Source: HGM10836 sp045580645
GTDB lineage: Bacteria; Bacillota_I; Bacilli_A; RF39; UBA660
Assembly (NCBI GenBank): GCA_045580645.1
Contig: JAZNOG010000019.1
Location: 1 to 16,583, forward strand
Direction: 5' to 3'
Length of the DNA stretch: 16,583 nt
The notes below the pieces were generated by a model, which saw nothing but the letters and a program-made list of their open reading frames with translations, was not told the origin of the DNA and ran no database searches. Made by a program: the position numbers and the translations under genes. This document shows positions 1-7,789 of the stretch, one piece after another. Every line of letters starts with the position of its first letter. Within the stretch, counting starts at the first letter, position 1.

Positions 1-2
1 AA

Positions 3-722
3 ATATTAAAAAAAATTAATCCTAGCATAAATATATTTAAATTTACTTATTACTTCATTCTTACTTTTTCTATTATCTTCATGATGGATAGTATTGATAA
101 ATATATTAGAAAAAATATCGGATTTGAAAAAAATAAAAATAGTTTTAAGAATTTAAAAAATTCAATGTTAAAAGATTTATCTAATACAAAAGGTTTTATT
201 AATTTATTTTATCTATTCATTAAATATAATATTAAATTTAGAAAAATAAAAATTAATAAACCTAAAAACTGTTTAAAAGTTGGGGTTATTGGAGAATTAT
301 TTGGTTCAATGGAACCTAATGCTAGTTATTTTTTAGAAGAAGAACTAGCAAAAATGCATATTGAAATAAAAAGATGGACAAATGTTTCTTATTTACTTGT
401 TATAAAAAAATTAATATCAAAATATATTAAGTTTAAAACTAAAAAATATTTAAAATATACTCTTGGAGCAGATGGAAGTGATAATGTATATAGAACTTTA
501 TACTTATGTAAACATAAATATGATGGAATAATACATATAAAGCCATTTGGTTGCACGCCAGAAATAAGTGCAATTCCAGTAATTACTAATGTTTGTAATG
601 ATCACAATATGCCAATTATATTTTTCTCATTTGATACAGAAAGTTCTACTACTGGAATAAAAACAAGATTAGAAGCATTTTATGATATGTTAGTAATGAA
701 AAAGGAGAAACAAAATGATTAA
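3..722 (+). CDS. HgdB/DUF2229-type acyl-CoA dehydratase-related protein, 5'-truncated by the window
   Basis: This is the C-terminal 239 residues of a gene that begins left of the window. The frame is open from base 3. The first ATG (81) has no Shine-Dalgarno before it and lies inside sequence that reads on naturally from upstream, so it is an internal codon. Visible blocks are KVGVIGELFGSMEPNASYF near residue 95 of the visible part and HIKPFGCTPEISAIP near residue 180, then a segment ending TGIKTRLEAFYDML. These match the C-terminal half of the 2-hydroxyacyl-CoA dehydratase-like proteins that accompany BadF/HgdC activases. Relatives bind an iron-sulfur cluster and work with an ATP-driven electron-donating activase. 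The substrate here cannot be inferred. The stop overlaps the activase start by 8 bases, which suggests translational coupling. The family is fairly sure; the reaction is not. Confidence 0.8.
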   Translation: MLKKINPSINIFKFTYYFILTFSIIFMMDSIDKYIRKNIGFEKNKNSFKNLKNSMLKDLSNTKGFINLFYLFIKYNIKFRKIKINKPKNCLKVGVIGELFGSMEPNASYFLEEELAKMHIEIKRWTNVSYLLVIKKLISKYIKFKTKKYLKYTLGADGSDNVYRTLYLCKHKYDGIIHIKPFGCTPEISAIPVITNVCNDHNMPIIFFSFDTESSTTGIKTRLEAFYDMLVMKKEKQND

Positions 723-1662
723 GGGTTATTTAGGAATTGATATAGGGTCTATATCCACCAAAGGCGTAATAATTGATGAAAATAATAATATTTTAGCTAA
801 AAGCTATATATGGACTAAAGGTGACCCAATAAATGCTGTTAAAAATCTTCTCAATAATTTGAAAAATGAATTAAAAAATAATGTCAAAATAGTAAGTGTT
901 GGAACTACCGGATCAGCAAGAAAATTAATAGGCACAATGTTAAATGCTTGCATAATAAAAAATGAAATAACTGCACATGCAATTGGAACCACTACTTTTC
1001 ATCCAAACGTTAGAACTATCTTAGAAATTGGTGGACAAGATTCAAAAATTATTTTAATCAATAATAAAATAGTAACAGATTATGCAATGAACACCATTTG
1101 TGCTGCTGGAACTGGTTCATTTTTATCATCACAAGCAAAAAGATTAGATATTGATGTAAATGATTTTGGAAAAATTGCATTATCGTCAAAAAATCCTACA
1201 AAAATTGCTGCAAGATGCACTGTATTTGCAGAATCTGATTTAATTCATAAAGCTCAAACAGGTCATAAAAAAGAAGATATAATTGCTGGTCTTTGTCAAA
1301 GTGTTGTAAATAATTATTTAAATAATGTTGCAAAAGGAAAAAAAATTATACCACCTATTGTATTTCAAGGTGGAGTAAGCAAAAATATTGGAGTTGTAAA
1401 AGCCTTTTCAGATATTTTAAAAGAAGATATAATTGTAGATGAAAATGGACATTTAATGGGTGCCATTGGAATTGCTATTCTTGCCAAAAATACAAAAACT
1501 GAAAATGACTTCGATTTTAAAATCACTAATTTTAATTTTAAAACTACAAGTTATGAATGCCCAAATTGTCCAAACCATTGTGAAATAATATGCATAAACA
1601 AAGATGAAAAACTATTAGATTTCTGGGGTAATAGATGTGAACGTGGAAAAATCAAAAACTAA
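715..1662 (+). CDS. HgdC/BadF-type acyl-CoA dehydratase activase (ATPase, iron-sulfur)
   Basis: A 315-residue ASKHA-fold ATPase that in this family drives low-potential electron transfer into a dehydratase or reductase partner. Motifs seen: phosphate-1 loop GIDIGSISTKG (7-17), GTTGSARK (63-70), EIGGQDSK (104-111), CAAGTGSF beginning at Cys129, CTVFAES beginning at Cys168, and FQGGVSKN (217-224). In characterised HgdC dimers the cysteines equivalent to 129 and 168 hold one [4Fe-4S] cluster between the subunits. After about residue 275 there is an extra Cys cluster, CPNCPNHCEIIC (282-293) with GNRCERG (Cys308). This resembles the linker of large fused activase/dehydratase-like proteins. Here the two halves are separate, with the HgdB-like part upstream. 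The start is ATG 715 with AAAGGAG at 701-707. Clients are unknown; it might serve a different dehydratase from the one next to it. Confidence 0.9.
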   Translation: MIKGYLGIDIGSISTKGVIIDENNNILAKSYIWTKGDPINAVKNLLNNLKNELKNNVKIVSVGTTGSARKLIGTMLNACIIKNEITAHAIGTTTFHPNVRTILEIGGQDSKIILINNKIVTDYAMNTICAAGTGSFLSSQAKRLDIDVNDFGKIALSSKNPTKIAARCTVFAESDLIHKAQTGHKKEDIIAGLCQSVVNNYLNNVAKGKKIIPPIVFQGGVSKNIGVVKAFSDILKEDIIVDENGHLMGAIGIAILAKNTKTENDFDFKITNFNFKTTSYECPNCPNHCEIICINKDEKLLDFWGNRCERGKIKN

Positions 1663-1689
1663 AAAAAACTTGAAAATTCAAGTTTTTTT
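1662..1689. terminator. Bidirectional hairpin terminator between the activase and virD4
   Basis: Perfect 13-bp arms (1662-1674 and 1677-1689) with a 2-base centre. The core is ACTTGAA/TTCAAGT, flanked by A7 on the left and T7 on the right, so a U tract follows the hairpin on either strand. It begins in the activase stop codon and covers the last bases before the convergent virD4 stop (1688-1690), serving both genes. Confidence 0.85.
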
Positions 1690-3913
1690 ATTGTTCATCA
1701 AAAAATTCATCAAAGAATTGATCATCAGTAATAGAATTTTTATGATAATCACTAAGTTCTGATTCAACCTTTTTTGGTATTTCTATTTCAGGTTGTTCAA
1801 AAATATCTATTATTGGTTGTTCTAATTTTTCATCTTTTTTAATTTCAATTTCTTTTATATTACTATTTATAACAGGACTACTATCCAAGAAGAAATTATT
1901 AGTTGTTGTTTCCTTTACTGAAGTTTCTACTTTTTCTACCATTTTTTCTCTTTCACGTTTTTCTTCAGCCTCAAGTTCTGCAATTTTTGCATCAATTTTT
2001 TTCACTAAATCATCCATATTAAATCCTGCATTTTGTTTTGGTTGTTCATCAATTAAACTTACAAAAGGATTTGAAGATGGCATTTCCTGTTTAAATGGAT
2101 TACTGTCAAACAAGTTATTATTAACAAAAGGATTAGAGTCCATCATACTATGAGAAGTTCCACCACCTTGACCATTTAACATATCCATAAATTTATTATG
2201 TTTTTTTTCATCCATAAATGTTTTTAAATTAAATATATCAATAGGCATTTTTTCTCTTTGAACATATGGATCTGCTTCAATTTTAGGAATACCCCAATCT
2301 GTTTTCCAGTTTGGATATAATTTTACTTTTGCTGTTCCAAGTCTAATTCTAATTAAAACAGCCTCATTTTCTTTCATTTGTTGAAGTTCAGAAACTGATA
2401 TTAAAGGTCTTGTTTCCTCATGCTCTTTATCACCTTTACCAACTTTTACTTTTCTTTCACCAGATAATTCACTAATTTCTTTAAGCGCTGCAAGTTCAGT
2501 AGTAAGTAAATATAATAAGTTGTTACAGTTACTACGTATAGTTTGGGCATTTTCTTTACCATAAATTTGATCAAGTTGAGCAAAGTTTTGAATTATCATT
2601 GTAAAACGAACCCATCTTGAACGTGCTGCTGTAATCATTGTAGTAACATCTTTAAGTGGCGGCATATTAGCAAACTCATCCAAAATAAAATTAGTTCTAA
2701 TTTTTAAATGTCCTCCAGGTAAATTTTGAGCTACTCCGATTAAAGATTCATAACATTGCTTAATAAATATAGTAGCAAGAGCATGATATGTTTTCTTTTC
2801 ATCTTGAATTACTATAAATATAGCAGTTTTTTCTGTCCCAATAGTAGACATATCAAAATCACTTCTAGCAAGCATCTCTGATAAATTTTCACGAGAAGCA
2901 AAAATTCTTATCTTTTGACGCATTGTAGAAAGAATTGACCCTTTTGTCTCTTCTGGCGCAAAAACTGTTCCTGATGCAGAAATATAAGATGCAGAACTTG
3001 GGTCCTTACCATTAAAATATTCTTTTATATAAGTGCTTCTTGGACCATATTTTTCTTCACCAATACTTGTCATTAAAGAAACACTATTAATATTTATTTG
3101 TTCAGGTTTAGCATCTTCAAATAAACCTAATGTAAGTCCAACAAAATAATCTGCTGCTGTCTTTTCCCAGAAAGGATCTTTATTACCTTCTTCATATAAA
3201 ATATTAGCGGCAACGTCATCTAATAACTCCATTGCTTTATCTGTATTACCATTTTTATATAATTCATAAGGAAGCGCTAAAGGATTCCAACAATTACCTT
3301 TTTGAGGTTCTCTAAAATTTAACACAACAATATTATAACCCTTAGATTTTAAAAGACCTGCTGCTTCTTCATAAATTTCACCCTTTGGATCGGTAATAAC
3401 CATTGATTCCCCTTTTCTAGCAAGAGCTTTTACCATTGGATGAACTATATCTTGAGTTTTTCCTGATCCTGTTGAACCAATTATTATATTATGAGATTCC
3501 TTATTATCAACCCACATCTTTTTACCATCATTAATAAGAGGAATACCAGCAGCTTCATAATTATTATCTTTGATATTAACCTCACTTAAAACTGCCTTTA
3601 CTTCTTTTTCAGTTGCTAAACGAGAAAAGCTCTTTTCTTCTTTAGAACCAAATTTTATACCAAATCCTTTTTCTTTTTCAAAGAAATAATCTTTAACAGA
3701 AGTAAAAATAACTACTAAAAATGCAATATAAAATAAAATACATGCAGATAAATGATTAATCATACCAGGAAACGGATTTAACCCAGCAAACTTTCCTGTA
3801 GTTGCAAAAACACTAATATTATTAACAAAAATAGCCACTAAAAACCATAATACAACTGCAAATATTGCAAATATTAACCAATCTTGTGGTTTTGCTTTAA
3901 ATTTAAATTTCAT
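1688..3913 (-). CDS. virD4: VirD4/TraG-type type IV coupling protein ATPase
   Basis: A 741-residue coupling ATPase that recruits substrate to the T4SS channel. Two membrane segments lie near residues 12-32 and 52-72, followed by a cytoplasmic ATPase domain. Walker A is GSTGSGKT (146-153), VITDPKGEI is at 172-180, and Walker B is NFILDEFANMP (408-418) with Asp412 and Glu413. SGTVFAPEETKGSI (314-327) and RSNCNNLLYL (460-469) also fit the Gram-positive VirD4 family. The ATPase core ends near residue 560. After it comes a disordered-looking acidic tail of about 180 residues with three NPF tripeptides (594, 605, 615), a charged helix (about 634-662), and a Phe/Asp/Glu-rich end (FFDEFFDEQ). Start ATG 3913 has GAGGTG at 3926-3921. 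It has its own promoter and is separated from virB4 by the two nuclease genes. No nickase domain is present. Confidence 0.95.
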   Translation of the reverse strand: MKFKFKAKPQDWLIFAIFAVVLWFLVAIFVNNISVFATTGKFAGLNPFPGMINHLSACILFYIAFLVVIFTSVKDYFFEKEKGFGIKFGSKEEKSFSRLATEKEVKAVLSEVNIKDNNYEAAGIPLINDGKKMWVDNKESHNIIIGSTGSGKTQDIVHPMVKALARKGESMVITDPKGEIYEEAAGLLKSKGYNIVVLNFREPQKGNCWNPLALPYELYKNGNTDKAMELLDDVAANILYEEGNKDPFWEKTAADYFVGLTLGLFEDAKPEQININSVSLMTSIGEEKYGPRSTYIKEYFNGKDPSSASYISASGTVFAPEETKGSILSTMRQKIRIFASRENLSEMLARSDFDMSTIGTEKTAIFIVIQDEKKTYHALATIFIKQCYESLIGVAQNLPGGHLKIRTNFILDEFANMPPLKDVTTMITAARSRWVRFTMIIQNFAQLDQIYGKENAQTIRSNCNNLLYLLTTELAALKEISELSGERKVKVGKGDKEHEETRPLISVSELQQMKENEAVLIRIRLGTAKVKLYPNWKTDWGIPKIEADPYVQREKMPIDIFNLKTFMDEKKHNKFMDMLNGQGGGTSHSMMDSNPFVNNNLFDSNPFKQEMPSSNPFVSLIDEQPKQNAGFNMDDLVKKIDAKIAELEAEEKREREKMVEKVETSVKETTTNNFFLDSSPVINSNIKEIEIKKDEKLEQPIIDIFEQPEIEIPKKVESELSDYHKNSITDDQFFDEFFDEQ

Positions 3914-3942
3914 AATTTTTCACCTCGAATAAACTCACTATT

Positions 3943-3971
3943 ATTTTATCAAATAAGTTTAATAAAGTCTA
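3943..3971 (-). promoter_or_regulatory. Predicted sigma-70-type promoter of virD4
   Basis: On the minus strand: -35 TAGACT (3971-3966), a 17-base spacer, then an extended -10 TGA-TAAAAT (TAAAAT at 3948-3943). The ribosome site follows about 17 bases after the -10. The -35 matches consensus at four of six bases; the -10 is strong. Confidence 0.6.
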
Positions 3972-4002
3972 TACAATCATTTTGAAAAATAAAAGTTTTT
4001 TA

Positions 4003-4905
4003 CTAGCTTAATACATATGTAGTCCTAAATATCCTAGGATCGCTACAATATTCCATAACAAAATTATTATCTTTCTTACATATTATTATTCCTATTGTCT
4101 TATCTTGATTTAGTGTCTTAACATTCTTATCAATATAATTCATATATGTTATTATTTGACCAATGTGTTGTTTTCTTAACTCTGTTACTTTAAGTTCAAT
4201 AACTACATAACAATTATAATTAATATTATATAAAAGAAGATCAATATAATTGTATCTATCACCTAATTTTATTTTGTATTCATTTTCAACATAACAAAAT
4301 CCTAGTCCAAGTTCTTTTAAAAATTTATCTAAATCTTCAAGTATCAATTGTTTTAACACTTTCTCTGATATTTCTTCATAGTTATTACTATTTCTAATTA
4401 AAACAGGATTCTTTATAAAATCTTCTATATTATTATTTTCTCCACTAGTTACTAACTTTTCTTTAGTTTTATTATCTAATCTTTCATATTCATTACTTTT
4501 TATTTTAGTTCTCAATTCTCTTACAGATAACTTTAGTTTAATTGAAAATTCCATATAATAATTGATTTTATTGATATCTTCAAACTTCAATATTTCAATG
4601 TAATGAGACCAAGTCAATTGGTGCGACATTGTCGCACCTTTTCCAACAATTAAATAAAACTGTCTCATCCTTTTTAATGAAGAAATAGTATAACCCTTCC
4701 CAAGTTCTTCAGTTAATTTCTTTGAATATTCTTTTATTAAACCATCCCCATATTTTGCTCTTTCTTCTCCGCCTTGTGCTTCAATAAGTAATTTCCCTAC
4801 AGTATAGTAAGTCATTAAATCACTTTTATTCTTACTATAATCTTTTACTTTTTTATATACTTCATTATTTATTAACTCATTTTTTATTTCATTATAATAA
4901 TTCAT
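4003..4905 (-). CDS. PDDEXK nuclease, DUF1016/YhcG family, copy 1
   Basis: A 300-residue protein. The N-terminal DUF1016-type helical region (about 1-150) includes YYTVGKLLIEAQGG (33-46) and the family's LTWSHYIEIL (97-106). The C-terminal nuclease fold shows Asp222 in YNYIDLLL, Glu237-X-Lys239 in VVIELKV, and Gln250. The catalytic residues look intact. YhcG-family proteins often sit near restriction-modification genes or in mobile DNA; their cellular role is not settled. The adjacent copy 2 is a close paralogue: the first 71 residues differ at one place, whereas about 72-130 differ widely. A perfect 19-bp palindrome (4620-4638) encodes residues 90-95. The start is ATG 4905 with GGAAGTGG upstream, 11 bases after the copy 2 stop, so the two are probably cotranscribed. 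It appears to be cargo in the T4SS cluster rather than a T4SS part, though a role in processing DNA cannot be excluded. Confidence 0.88.
   Translation of the reverse strand: MNYYNEIKNELINNEVYKKVKDYSKNKSDLMTYYTVGKLLIEAQGGEERAKYGDGLIKEYSKKLTEELGKGYTISSLKRMRQFYLIVGKGATMSHQLTWSHYIEILKFEDINKINYYMEFSIKLKLSVRELRTKIKSNEYERLDNKTKEKLVTSGENNNIEDFIKNPVLIRNSNNYEEISEKVLKQLILEDLDKFLKELGLGFCYVENEYKIKLGDRYNYIDLLLYNINYNCYVVIELKVTELRKQHIGQIITYMNYIDKNVKTLNQDKTIGIIICKKDNNFVMEYCSDPRIFRTTYVLS
4620..4638. repeat. 19-bp perfect palindrome inside DUF1016 copy 1
   Basis: GGTGCGACATTGTCGCACC: two 9-bp arms around one central base, far more GC-rich than its surroundings. It lies in frame, encoding residues 90-95 (Gly-Ala-Thr-Met-Ser-His). 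A different palindrome of the same length occupies the same codons in copy 2. Confidence 0.95.
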
Positions 4906-4916
4906 TTAACCACTTC

Positions 4917-5816
4917 CTAACATAATACATATGTAGTCCTAAATATTCTAGGGTCGCTACAATATTCCATAACAAACTTATTATCTTTCTTACATATTAT
5001 TATTCCTATTGTTTTATCTTGATTTATATTTTTTATATTTTTATCTATATAATTCATATATTTAGTTATCTGTCCTATATACTCTGCTTTTAACTCTGTT
5101 ACTTTAAGTTCAACTACTACAAAAGAATTATAAACATAATTAAATAATAATAAATCTACATAATTGTATCTATCACCTAATTTTATTTTGTATTCATTTT
5201 TTATATAAGTAAAACCTTCACCTAATTCCATTAAAAAACTATCTAAATCTTCAAGTATCAACCCTTTTAATACTTTTTCTGATATTTCTTCATAGTTATT
5301 ACTATTTCTAATTAAAACTGGATTCTTAATAAAATCTTCTATACTACTTTCCTCACTAGTTACTAATTTTTCTTTTGTTTTAATATCTAATCTTTCATAT
5401 TCATTACTTTTTATTCTTAATCTAAGATCTCGAACTGATAAATTTTGTTTTACTGATATTTCTATATAATAATTGATTTTATTAATATTTTCTATTTGAA
5501 AAAGTTCATTATAATGACTCCATGTCAATTGGGCAGACACTGTCTGCCCTTTCTGAGCAAATAAATAAAATTTTCTCATATTTTTAAGATTTCTTGTTGA
5601 ATAACCTTTACCAAGTTCTTCAGTTAATTTCCTTGAATACTCTTTTATCAAACCATCCCCATATTTTGCTCTTTCTTCTCCACCTTGTGCTTCAATAAGT
5701 AATTTCCCTACAGTATAGTAAGTCATTAAATCACTTTTATTCTTGCTATAATCTTTTACTTTTTTATATACTTCATTATTTATTAACTCGTTTTTTATTT
5801 CATTATAATAATTCAT
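4917..5816 (-). CDS. PDDEXK nuclease, DUF1016/YhcG family, copy 2
   Basis: A 299-residue paralogue of the downstream nuclease gene, with the same layout and catalytic residues one position earlier (Asp221, Glu236, Lys238). Residues 1-71 are almost identical to copy 1, including at the DNA level. Residues 72-130 diverge (STRNLKNMRKFYLFAQKG against TISSLKRMRQFYLIVGKG). The C-terminal part is again close, and the last residues RIFRTTYVL are shared. Such mosaicism fits duplication followed by diversification or exchange of the central segment, which may be a recognition region (inference). The start is ATG 5816 with GGTGATGG upstream. A promoter lies immediately upstream, and a terminator separates the gene from virB4, so the pair forms its own unit. 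Confidence 0.88.
   Translation of the reverse strand: MNYYNEIKNELINNEVYKKVKDYSKNKSDLMTYYTVGKLLIEAQGGEERAKYGDGLIKEYSRKLTEELGKGYSTRNLKNMRKFYLFAQKGQTVSAQLTWSHYNELFQIENINKINYYIEISVKQNLSVRDLRLRIKSNEYERLDIKTKEKLVTSEESSIEDFIKNPVLIRNSNNYEEISEKVLKGLILEDLDSFLMELGEGFTYIKNEYKIKLGDRYNYVDLLLFNYVYNSFVVVELKVTELKAEYIGQITKYMNYIDKNIKNINQDKTIGIIICKKDNKFVMEYCSDPRIFRTTYVLC
5531..5549. repeat. 19-bp perfect palindrome inside DUF1016 copy 2
   Basis: GGGCAGACACTGTCTGCCC: two 9-bp arms around one central base, at the same codon position as the palindrome in copy 1. Arms of the two copies differ at three positions, and each change is matched in the opposite arm. It encodes Gly-Gln-Thr-Val-Ser-Ala. Confidence 0.95.
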
Positions 5817-5834
5817 ATTTCCATCACCACATAC

Positions 5835-5863
5835 TTTATAACATAATCCTACATATAATGCAA
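5835..5863 (-). promoter_or_regulatory. Predicted promoter of the DUF1016 nuclease pair
   Basis: On the minus strand: -35 TTGCAT (5863-5858), a 17-base spacer, then an extended -10 TGT-TATAAA (TATAAA at 5840-5835). The expected start of transcription leaves a leader of roughly 10-15 bases containing the ribosome site of copy 2. Confidence 0.6.
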
Positions 5864-5865
5864 AA

Positions 5866-5887
5866 GACCAAATTTAACAATTTGATC
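5866..5887. repeat. Inverted repeat upstream of the nuclease promoter
   Basis: GACCAAATT - TAAC - AATTTGATC, 9-base arms with one mismatch that becomes a G-U pair in a minus-strand transcript; further wobble and A-U pairs extend the stem, and UUUU follows. It sits just upstream of the -35 box. It could be an operator or a weak second terminator; sequence alone does not decide. Confidence 0.45.
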
Positions 5888-5956
5888 CTTAGTTTTGATA
5901 TAAAATATATACATTTCACTATAGTAAATTTATAAATTCAAAGTTGATTTAACTAC

Positions 5957-5991
5957 AAAAAAAATATATTAACAAAATTAATATATTTTTT
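5957..5991 (-). terminator. Rho-independent terminator of the virB4 unit
   Basis: On the minus strand, just after the virB4 stop (5999): perfect 14-bp arms, AAAAAATATATTAA and TTAATATATTTTTT, with a 5-base loop, then a U tract ending at 5957. The stem is entirely A-T. A run of A on the other side makes it potentially bidirectional. The remaining bases up to 5817 hold only the inverted repeat and promoter listed separately. Confidence 0.75.
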
Positions 5992-5998
5992 AAAATTT

Positions 5999-7789
5999 TT
6001 ATAATCCTCCACCACTACCGAAAGAATCAAGTTCTTCTTGTGTGACTATTACACTTATTCTCATTCTTCTAGAACCACATACAAATAGAGCTTCACCTTG
6101 AGAATATCTTTTTATACTTTCTTTTTCATTATCATTTAAATCTATAAGAAGTGATAAATCTTCAACTGCTTGTTTTCTAAGTCCCATTACTAAATAATAT
6201 GCAGCATTATCAAATATTGCTTTACCTTGAGTAATAACTTCTTGTGGTGTAAAATCACTTGGTTGTTGAGTAATAATAATATTACCTGTATTATATTTTC
6301 TACTTCTTCTTTGCATTTGCGCTAAGAAATCAGCACCTAAAACATTACCACCAGAAAGTAAAACATGTGCTTCATCTACCATCATAACAGTGTTAATTGA
6401 AGCATCCAAACATAAACTCCAAGCATATTTTAAAACGTTAAAGAATAAAGCATTACGAACGTTTACATCAGCATTCATAAGTTCTTTTATATTGAATACT
6501 ATAAAGTTACTCTTTGGTGCAATAGTTGTATGACCATTAAAATAAAACTTTAGTTCATTAGTAAGTGGTCTTATTTTAAGTTCTAATCTTTCCAAAACAT
6601 CTCTTTCATGAGTCATTTCAGTCATATATGTAAGTTTACCTTTTATAGTAGTATAAACATCATCAAATGTTGGATACTGACTAGATGAAAAATTAGAAAA
6701 ATCAGTATTAAAATCTATTCCAAATCTTCTATAAGTTTCTTGAACAAGCTCAATAAAAATATTTAATACATCTTCTTCAATAGATGGATCATAATATTTC
6801 ATAAATGCTTTTAAAAATTGAAGTGTCTTAGTTAAAACTGTATAACCAAGTCCTTCCCTTACTTCATCCTCATCAGCATCTATTAAAACCTCAAGTGGAT
6901 TTATAAGGCCGAATTCTCCACCTTTACCAAGATCAATAGAGTCTCCTCCATATAATTGAGTCATATCATATAATTCATTTTCAGGATCTATTGCAACTAT
7001 CTTATAACTATTTCTAAGAGCAGATCTTAAAAGTAGTTTAGCAGCAGTTGATTTACCAGAACCACTTGTTCCTAAAATAATCATATTAGCATTATTTCTA
7101 TTATGTTCTTTTCTTATTTGATATAAAAATTGATTAAATAATATTACTCCTCCAGAAAAATCTGTTCCAAGAAGTGTAGATGCTCCTGGATCTTTAATAC
7201 TATCAAATATATAAGGATACATACCTGCCATAGTAGGACTAGGCATAACTGTTCCAATTCTCTCTTCTATATCTTGTTTAGTAAAAACTGGAATAATTGA
7301 TTTTAAAACTTTTTCCTGTTCAAAACGAAGTGGAATAGCTCTTAAATTCATTGCATCCATATAATTTTTAACTTGCATTTTCTTTATTTCAAGTTCTTCT
7401 TTAGTGTCCGCAACTACTACAATATGCATTTGAAAATCAAATACTTTAGATTGAGCTTGTGCAAGTTGTTGAATAAATTGCTCTAATGTATCATAATCTT
7501 GTCTAATTCTCTCTTGTGCAGTTCTATCATGTTCTTCTTGATATCTTGTCTTCATTGAAGCAAGTTCTTTATTTAACATTTTAGATAAAGTTGAAAATGG
7601 AACAGGAATATGCTTTACAACAATTTTAACACCAGGTAAATTTGTTATATTTGATAAAAAACCTACTCCTATATAACGTGGATAAGCAACAACAGTAAGA
7701 ATAGTCATATACTTATCACTAACATTTATCATACTACTATTTGAAAAATCAAGTCCCTTTGGGGCAACTTCTGATTTAAATAAACTCAT
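5999..7789 (-). CDS. virB4: VirB4-type T4SS ATPase
   Basis: A 596-residue AAA+-like ATPase that powers T4SS assembly and transfer from the cytoplasmic face. Residues 1-200 are the family N-terminal region, including a charged helix (about 66-115). Walker A is GTSGSGKS (240-247), followed by VAIDPENELYDM (265-276). Walker B is MMVDEAHVLLSGG (469-481), then RRSRKYNTG (494-502) and IITQQPSDFT (505-514). GLINPLEV (294-301) is also typical. It is shorter than many VirB4 proteins, which run to about 800 residues. The missing first part seems to be supplied by the upstream gene, whose stop overlaps this ATG (bases 7786-7789, ATGA), implying translational coupling. It is the last gene of its unit and is followed by a strong hairpin terminator. 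Confidence 0.95.
   Translation of the reverse strand: MSLFKSEVAPKGLDFSNSSMINVSDKYMTILTVVAYPRYIGVGFLSNITNLPGVKIVVKHIPVPFSTLSKMLNKELASMKTRYQEEHDRTAQERIRQDYDTLEQFIQQLAQAQSKVFDFQMHIVVVADTKEELEIKKMQVKNYMDAMNLRAIPLRFEQEKVLKSIIPVFTKQDIEERIGTVMPSPTMAGMYPYIFDSIKDPGASTLLGTDFSGGVILFNQFLYQIRKEHNRNNANMIILGTSGSGKSTAAKLLLRSALRNSYKIVAIDPENELYDMTQLYGGDSIDLGKGGEFGLINPLEVLIDADEDEVREGLGYTVLTKTLQFLKAFMKYYDPSIEEDVLNIFIELVQETYRRFGIDFNTDFSNFSSSQYPTFDDVYTTIKGKLTYMTEMTHERDVLERLELKIRPLTNELKFYFNGHTTIAPKSNFIVFNIKELMNADVNVRNALFFNVLKYAWSLCLDASINTVMMVDEAHVLLSGGNVLGADFLAQMQRRSRKYNTGNIIITQQPSDFTPQEVITQGKAIFDNAAYYLVMGLRKQAVEDLSLLIDLNDNEKESIKRYSQGEALFVCGSRRMRISVIVTQEELDSFGSGGGL

Noticed and set aside
81..83. ATG as start of the first gene
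   Set aside because: The frame is open to the left edge, no ribosome site precedes the ATG, and homologous proteins extend far upstream.
804..992. 62-codon minus-strand reading frame
   Set aside because: It lies antisense within the clearly coding activase gene, with no ribosome site or recognisable product.
4003..5816. Type I restriction hsdS-like invertible pair
   Set aside because: The genes are in direct orientation and encode PDDEXK nucleases; no methylase, recombinase or inverted gene-sized repeats are present.
5845..5910. Possible 21-codon minus-strand leader peptide upstream of the nuclease pair
   Set aside because: There is no convincing ribosome site, and it spans the inverted repeat and the predicted promoter; probably chance.
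5817..5998. oriT candidate
   Set aside because: The inverted repeats are explained as terminator or operator, there is no adjacent relaxase, and no recognisable nick motif.
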